From contig NZ_QHKL01000007.1 in the NCBI RefSeq assembly GCF_003947415.1, forward strand, positions 549,294 through 613,293: DNA of 64,000 nt, read 5' to 3'. Positions 60,137 to 64,000 of this stretch are shown here, one piece after another; position 1 is the stretch's first letter, and every line of letters begins with the position of its first letter. The notes under the pieces are model-generated. The model made no database searches, was not told the origin of the DNA, and saw only the letters and a list, made by a program, of their open reading frames with translations. This DNA is from Amycolatopsis sp. WAC 01376 (GTDB lineage Bacteria; Actinomycetota; Actinomycetes; Mycobacteriales; Pseudonocardiaceae). Made by a program: the position numbers and the translations under genes.

Positions 60137-60770
60137 GTCAATCCCAGGCCCTTCGACGGAAAGGAACATCTGCGCGCCACGAGAGTCAGGCGTCGCCTTC
60201 GGGTCGTCGAACACCCCCGGTCGCCGGATGAAGCCGGTCGCTTCCAGGGCGGACATCAGATCCCAGATCAACTCGTGAGTCGCCACGACCACGCCGACTT
60301 CCCGAAGATCCCGCGGCAGCGCGAAAACGATCTTCTCCGCGATCCGCAGGGCGATCTCGTGAACAGGATCGGCGTCCCGTCTCCCGATGATGGGAATCGT
60401 CGGCCTCCCGCTGCTTCCTCGACTTCGTTGGTACCCGTCGCACCCTCACGTGGAGAATGAACCGCCCAGAAGACACCATTCCAGCAGGGACGCTCGATAC
60501 TCAGCTCCGCGGAAGGAAGCAGGCCGTCCTCCCGGAAGCGATTTCCGGCACGATCGCGGCGGCGAGCGGCATGCCTGCAACAGCGCGATCTGAGTGTCCA
60601 GCGGATCGTTCCCGCAGTTCCGTGCGACTGACGCCCAGTCGTGCGCGGAAAAGCAGACGGCCGTTGTCGTCCATCCTCACAATGTGATGCGGCGTGCTTC
60701 GCGCACCGAGGCAGAAGCAGTGCAGTCCCCATTTCGCCAGGTCATCCGGGTCATCGCCGAAGTCGTCCAT
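60134..60770 (-). pseudogene. Frameshifted gene remnant
   Basis: From ATG 60770 the frame reads MDDFGDDPDDLAKWGLHCFC and continues plausibly for about 50 codons. Protein-like sequence then moves to other frames: DPLDTQIALLQACR, then LLPSAELSIERPCWNGVFWA, and finally DPVHEIALRIAEKIVFALP with a further 60 coherent residues to a TAG at 60134. At least three shifts are needed to join them, so this is a decayed gene (or an error-rich assembly region). Product family not recognised. Confidence 0.6.
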
Positions 60771-60803
60771 GACCGAAGCCTTACCACAACCCCTGCCCTT
60801 ACA

Positions 60804-60823
60804 ACCTCCACTTAAATAGAGGT
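60804..60823. promoter_or_regulatory. MerR-type operator upstream of the flavin reductase operon
   Basis: ACCTCCACTTAAATAGAGGT has the ACCTC...GAGGT arms and AT-rich centre of MerR/SoxR-family sites. It lies 67 bases upstream of the first gene of the operon, whose third gene encodes a MerR protein. Autoregulation of the operon is likely. Confidence 0.6.
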
Positions 60824-60890
60824 CCACGGTTCGTGACCAGGGCCGCAAGAGCTTGAGTTCGCCTATGGACGAGCTTTTAGCGTCTTCGGC

Positions 60891-61475
60891 ATGACCACGG
60901 AAAACACCACCCAGTCCCCCCTTCGCCTCGCTGTGATCATCGGCAGCGTCCGGCACGAACGATTCGCCGACGCCATCACGGGCTGGCTCCTGACCGAACT
61001 CGCCGCGATCGACGGACTGGAGGTCGACCCCATCGACCTCGCCGACATCGATCTGCCCTTGCAGGGAACGCAACCCGGCGGCACGGAGACGGTGATCAGC
61101 GACAGGCTGCGCGCGGCCGACGCCTACCTCGTCGTCACCCCGGAGTACAACCACAGTTTCCCGGCGGCGCTGAAGAACGCGATCGACTGGCACTTCACCG
61201 AATGGGCGTACAAACCCGTCGCGTTCGTCGGCTACGGCGCCGGTTCGGGCGGTATCCGCGCGATCGAGCAGCTGCGGCTGATCTTCCCCGAACTGCGGGC
61301 CACCACCATCCGCGACGCGGTGCTGCTGAACGCTCCCTGGACCCGCCTGGGCGCGAACGGGTACGAGGGCACCGAAGGCGAGCGCGGCGCGCTGGTCGCG
61401 ACGATGACCGAACTGGGCTGGTGGGCCCGCACCCTGCGCGCCGGACGCGTCGCGGCTCAGGCGAGTGCGGCATGA
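60891..61475 (+). CDS. NAD(P)H-dependent FMN reductase / quinone reductase
   Basis: 194 residues with a flavodoxin-like fold. The FMN phosphate loop is IIGSVRHERFAD, the second FMN contact is VVTPEYNHSFPAALKNAIDW, the hallmark of the NADPH-dependent FMN reductase family, and GYGAGSGG closes the site. It would reduce flavin, quinones or azo compounds. First gene of a three-gene operon with an efflux pump and MerR regulator. Confidence 0.9.
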   Translation: MTTENTTQSPLRLAVIIGSVRHERFADAITGWLLTELAAIDGLEVDPIDLADIDLPLQGTQPGGTETVISDRLRAADAYLVVTPEYNHSFPAALKNAIDWHFTEWAYKPVAFVGYGAGSGGIRAIEQLRLIFPELRATTIRDAVLLNAPWTRLGANGYEGTEGERGALVATMTELGWWARTLRAGRVAAQASAA

Positions 61476-62920
61476 ACCGCCTGACCGGACAAGAACTCCG
61501 CATCGCCGCGGTGATCGCGCTCGGCGGGTTGATGGCCGTTCTCGACACCACGATCGTCGCCGTCGCGCTGCCGCGGTTCATGACGACCTTCTCCGCGTCG
61601 CTCACCACGATCCAGTGGATCGTGACCGCGTACGCGCTTGGCATGGTCGCGGCGATGCCGCTGGCGGCGACTCTCGCGCAACGCTGGGGAGCCCGCCGGG
61701 TGTACCTGGTCGCGCTGCTCGTGTTCGCGGCAGCGTCCGCGGCCGCCGGAGCCGCCGGCGATCTGGGCTGGCTGATCGCCGCAAGGGCGGTGCAGGGCCT
61801 CGCCGGCGGCCTCATCAATCCGCTGGGGATGACCATCGGTTTCGGCGCGGTGTCCCCGGAACGCCGGAGCCGGATGACCACGATCACCGGTCTGCCCTTG
61901 CTGATCGGGCCGATCCTCGGCCCGATGCTCGGCGGGCTCCTGCTGGACAGCTTGTCGTGGCGGGCGCTGTTCTTCATCACCGTTCCGCCCGCCCTGCTCG
62001 GCGTCGCCGGCGTGCTGCGCTGGGTGCCCGCCGACACCGCGTCGGCGGAACGTGCTCCGATCGATTTCGCCGGCGGCCTGCTGCTCGTCCCCGGCGTGGT
62101 CGCGGTGGCGTACGGATTCAGCGAAGAGACGGTCGGCATGGACGTCCGGGCGGCGATCGTCGCCGCCGGACTGGCGCTCATGGCCGTGTTCCTCCGAAGG
62201 TCGTGGAGGCATCACGCGCCGCTGCTGAACGTCCGGCTCCTGCGTGACAGGACGTTCGGGCGCAACGCCGCGGTCCTCGTCCTGTACGCCGGGCCGTACT
62301 TCGGCTCGATGCTGCTGATGCCCGCCTACATCCAGGTGATGCGCGGCGATTCGGCCATGATCAGCGCGCTGATGATGGTGCCGAGCACGATCGGGATGGG
62401 CCTCACCATCCAGTTCGCCGCCCGCGTACTGGAACGCTTCGGCCCGCGGATCGTCGTCGGGACCGGACTGAGTCTCGCGATCATCTCGACCGCCCTGACC
62501 ATCCTCGTCCTCACACCGGACACGCCTTACACAGTGCTGGCGATCTTGGGAGTGCTCCAAGGGGCGGGCACTGGGGCGATCATGATGCCCACCATCGTGA
62601 GCGCGGGCCGGAACCTGCGCGGCCCGGACCTCGCGTCGGGTTCCGCGATCCTTCCCTTGTCCAGCACCATCGCGAGCGCGGTCGGCACGGCGGCGGTGAG
62701 CGCGGCGTTCACCGGGCTGATCGCGGCCGCCACCGCCGGGCAGGGTCTCGCCGCGCTGAGCGATCCGTCTGCGGGCTCGGCGCTCACCGGGGAGATCGTC
62801 GACGCGTATCGTCTGACACTCGTCGGTGTCCTCGCGGTCATGGTGCTCGCCCTGGTGGTCAGGCTGCGGACCAAACCCACTCCGGCGGCGGAACCCATCA
62901 CGGTACGGAGCGCAGCATGA
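61472..62920 (+). CDS. DHA2-type MFS multidrug efflux transporter
   Basis: 482 residues with about 14 membrane segments. The motif LDTTIVAVALPRF at the start (D1 of the 14-TMS drug:proton antiporters), the loop GARRVYL, and the antiporter motif LPLLIGPILGPMLGGLLLD are visible. It would export drugs in exchange for protons. The ATG overlaps the reductase stop and its stop overlaps the MerR start. Confidence 0.88.
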   Translation: MNRLTGQELRIAAVIALGGLMAVLDTTIVAVALPRFMTTFSASLTTIQWIVTAYALGMVAAMPLAATLAQRWGARRVYLVALLVFAAASAAAGAAGDLGWLIAARAVQGLAGGLINPLGMTIGFGAVSPERRSRMTTITGLPLLIGPILGPMLGGLLLDSLSWRALFFITVPPALLGVAGVLRWVPADTASAERAPIDFAGGLLLVPGVVAVAYGFSEETVGMDVRAAIVAAGLALMAVFLRRSWRHHAPLLNVRLLRDRTFGRNAAVLVLYAGPYFGSMLLMPAYIQVMRGDSAMISALMMVPSTIGMGLTIQFAARVLERFGPRIVVGTGLSLAIISTALTILVLTPDTPYTVLAILGVLQGAGTGAIMMPTIVSAGRNLRGPDLASGSAILPLSSTIASAVGTAAVSAAFTGLIAAATAGQGLAALSDPSAGSALTGEIVDAYRLTLVGVLAVMVLALVVRLRTKPTPAAEPITVRSAA

Positions 62921-63291
62921 CAACGCCGACACAATCCCTGGCGGATGCCCGCCTCACCGTCAGCGAGGTCGCGAGCAAGGCCGGGGTCTCGGCCAACGCC
63001 GTCCGCTACTACGAGCGTTACCGCGTGATCACCGCCGAACGCACCGCCGGCAACGCGCGCCGGTTCACGATCGACGCCGTCTGCCGGATCCGGCTCGCGG
63101 TCGCCGCCCAGCGCGTCGGGCTCAGCCTCGCCGAAAGCGCGGAGATCCTGGCCGAGATCCCGCCGATGTCCTCCGACCTCGGGCAGTGGTCACGCGCCGG
63201 GCAACAACTCGTCGACGCCGAGCAGGTCCGCATCGCCGAACTCGCCGCCGTGGTCGACGAGTACCGGACGCTCGACTTCATCAGGAGCTGA
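62917..63291 (+). CDS. MerR-family transcriptional regulator
   Basis: 124 residues. The helix-turn-helix is VSEVASKAGVSANAVRYYERYRVIT, the wing RRFTIDAVCRIRLAVAAQRVGLSLAE, followed by the long dimerisation helix and a short C-terminus with no Cys metal site. Probably an activator of its own operon in response to a compound exported by the adjacent pump. Confidence 0.9.
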   Translation: MTTPTQSLADARLTVSEVASKAGVSANAVRYYERYRVITAERTAGNARRFTIDAVCRIRLAVAAQRVGLSLAESAEILAEIPPMSSDLGQWSRAGQQLVDAEQVRIAELAAVVDEYRTLDFIRS

Positions 63292-63763
63292 ACGGTCCGT
63301 CCGCCGCGTTCGACCAACGGAATACGGGGCGGTTCTCCAGACCGGGGTAGGCCACGGCCATACCCCGGTCAGGGGACATCGACCACAGCCGCGCGTCAGG
63401 CGACGCGGCATGCTCCGCCCAGGACGGCGACCAGGCGGGAACGTAGCGCTCGTAGATGCGGCGGATCCGGCTCACGTCCTTGGCTTCCAGCCTCGCCGAC
63501 CCGGTCATCCGCACCTGACGGACATCATCCGGCGGGGCGAAGGTCGCGACCATGACAGCGACTTCGCGATTGTCGCGAGCCGCGGCCAGGAACGGGGACG
63601 GCGGGCCGTCGGACACCGGGGTGTGGAACCACAGCCTGCCCTCCTCGGCCACGAACCACATCATCGCCAGCGCCGGGTTCCCTCGGCCCGTGGTGGTGGC
63701 GACGCTGGCAGGCAGGCGCGGCTCGTCGAGGAAGCCCTGTATCGCGAAAACCGATGAGTCCAT
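63281..63763 (-). CDS. Pyridoxamine-5'-phosphate-oxidase-like flavin/F420-binding protein
   Basis: 160 residues of the split-barrel FMN-binding fold: ASVATTTGRGNPALAMMWFVAEEGRLWFHTP and NREVAVMVATFAPPDDVRQVRMTGSARLE. Start ATG 63763; the frame is open to 63778. Actinobacterial members often bind F420 rather than FMN. Converges with the MerR gene, overlapping by 11 bases. Role unknown. Confidence 0.82.
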   Translation of the reverse strand: MDSSVFAIQGFLDEPRLPASVATTTGRGNPALAMMWFVAEEGRLWFHTPVSDGPPSPFLAAARDNREVAVMVATFAPPDDVRQVRMTGSARLEAKDVSRIRRIYERYVPAWSPSWAEHAASPDARLWSMSPDRGMAVAYPGLENRPVFRWSNAADGPFSS

Positions 63764-63837
63764 GGCGTCACCCTGCAACCTCGACCGGGGTCGAAGTCCA
63801 GTGACGATCGGGATTTCGTCGCCCGGGGAACGAGTCC

Positions 63838-63876
63838 GTGAAGGCCTCCTTACCTACCCTGAAGGTAAGGAAAGAG
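63838..63876. repeat. Broken copy of hairpin family D
   Basis: The left arm (GTGAAGGCCTCCTTACCTA) and loop match family D, but the right arm stops after GAAGGTAAGGAAAGAGG; the expected GGCCTTCAC end is replaced by unrelated sequence leading into the transposase remnant. This suggests an insertion into the hairpin. Confidence 0.6.
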
Positions 63877-64000
63877 GGGCGGATTCATGCGGTCGTCGCA
63901 ACATGCTCTATTTAGGACAGTAGCAGGTTGAGTTTTTCTTGGGGTGTAAGCCAGTCCAGTGTTTTGCGGGGGCGGCCGTTGAGTTCGGCGGCCACTCTCG
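63877..64000 (-). mobile_element. End of an IS30-like insertion sequence
   Basis: The region has lower GC than its surroundings and encodes the transposase tail described below. The element extends past the window, so its far end and target duplication are not visible. The left boundary is placed where the hairpin repeat is interrupted and is approximate. Confidence 0.6.
63912..64000 (-). CDS. IS30-family transposase, C-terminal fragment (runs off the window)
   Basis: Read on the minus strand from the window edge to TAA at 63912, about 28 residues: VAAELNGRPRKTLDWLTPQE followed by KLNLLLS. The RPRKTLDWLTPxE pattern is the conserved C-terminus of the IS30 family DDE transposases. The start and catalytic residues lie outside. 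Confidence 0.8.
   Translation of the reverse strand, partial: RVAAELNGRPRKTLDWLTPQEKLNLLLS

Overview
The window is one contiguous stretch of a high-GC actinomycete chromosome. Codons end almost always in G or C, GTG starts are common, and neighbouring genes are repeatedly coupled by ATGA or GTGA overlaps. The density of regulators (MarR, TetR, GntR, LysR, PadR, ArsR, MerR), the NarL-type two-component pairs, the CGNR-type protein, PIG-V-like and GT87 glycosyltransferases and the style of intergenic hairpin repeats fit a Pseudonocardiaceae member, most likely Amycolatopsis. That genus call is inference from gene content, not from a marker gene.

Layout. 1-6246: end of an F420-type luciferase-like oxidoreductase, a nucleoside deaminase, an orphan tyrosine recombinase, two small zinc-binding proteins, a PIG-V-like mannosyltransferase, an SDR and a LysR regulator. 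6471-8123: a MarR regulator divergent from an epoxide hydrolase, with two palindromes between them. 8199-15565: a GntR/FCD regulator divergent from an eight-gene, fully overlapping operon that looks like a variant of the tetronate (four-carbon acid sugar) pathway: D-2-hydroxyacid dehydrogenase, isomerase, racemase-like protein, kinase, class II aldolase and a TRAP-like transporter. 15572-24119: a GT87 mannosyltransferase, a two-component system, a TetR gene bracketed by two copies of one palindrome, a VanZ protein, and a TetR/membrane protein/flavoprotein operon.

24727-35884 is the most coherent system: what reads as a complete aerobic nicotinate (niacin) degradation cluster by the maleamate route. 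One nine-gene operon on the minus strand encodes 2,5-dihydroxypyridine dioxygenase (NicX), maleate isomerase (NicE), 6-hydroxynicotinate monooxygenase (NicC), an MFS importer, a three-subunit molybdenum hydroxylase with a CoxG-like protein, and one polypeptide fusing a NicF-like isochorismatase-fold amidase to a NicD-like alpha/beta hydrolase. A MarR regulator (NicR-like) is divergent, with two 32-bp operator-like repeats in between. Together these would take up nicotinate, hydroxylate it to 6-hydroxynicotinate, convert that to 2,5-dihydroxypyridine, open the ring, deformylate, deaminate and isomerise to fumarate.

36358-54911: secreted and envelope proteins (a VWD-domain protein, two lamin-tail-domain proteins, an S8 peptidase), a second NarL-type two-component system, a very large CtpI-like P-type ATPase, and an orphan regulator whose receiver has lost the phospho-acceptor Asp. 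54874-64000: regulator/enzyme pairs (PadR with hydrolase, ArsR with AHSA1-like and VOC proteins, MerR with flavin reductase and efflux pump), a multiply frameshifted pseudogene, and at the right edge the end of an IS30-like transposase beside a broken copy of a palindromic repeat.

Several families of long near-perfect inverted repeats recur in the intergenic, mostly 3'-end regions, some with the same loop sequence or its reverse complement. No rRNA, tRNA, CRISPR array, phage module or NRPS/PKS cluster was seen.
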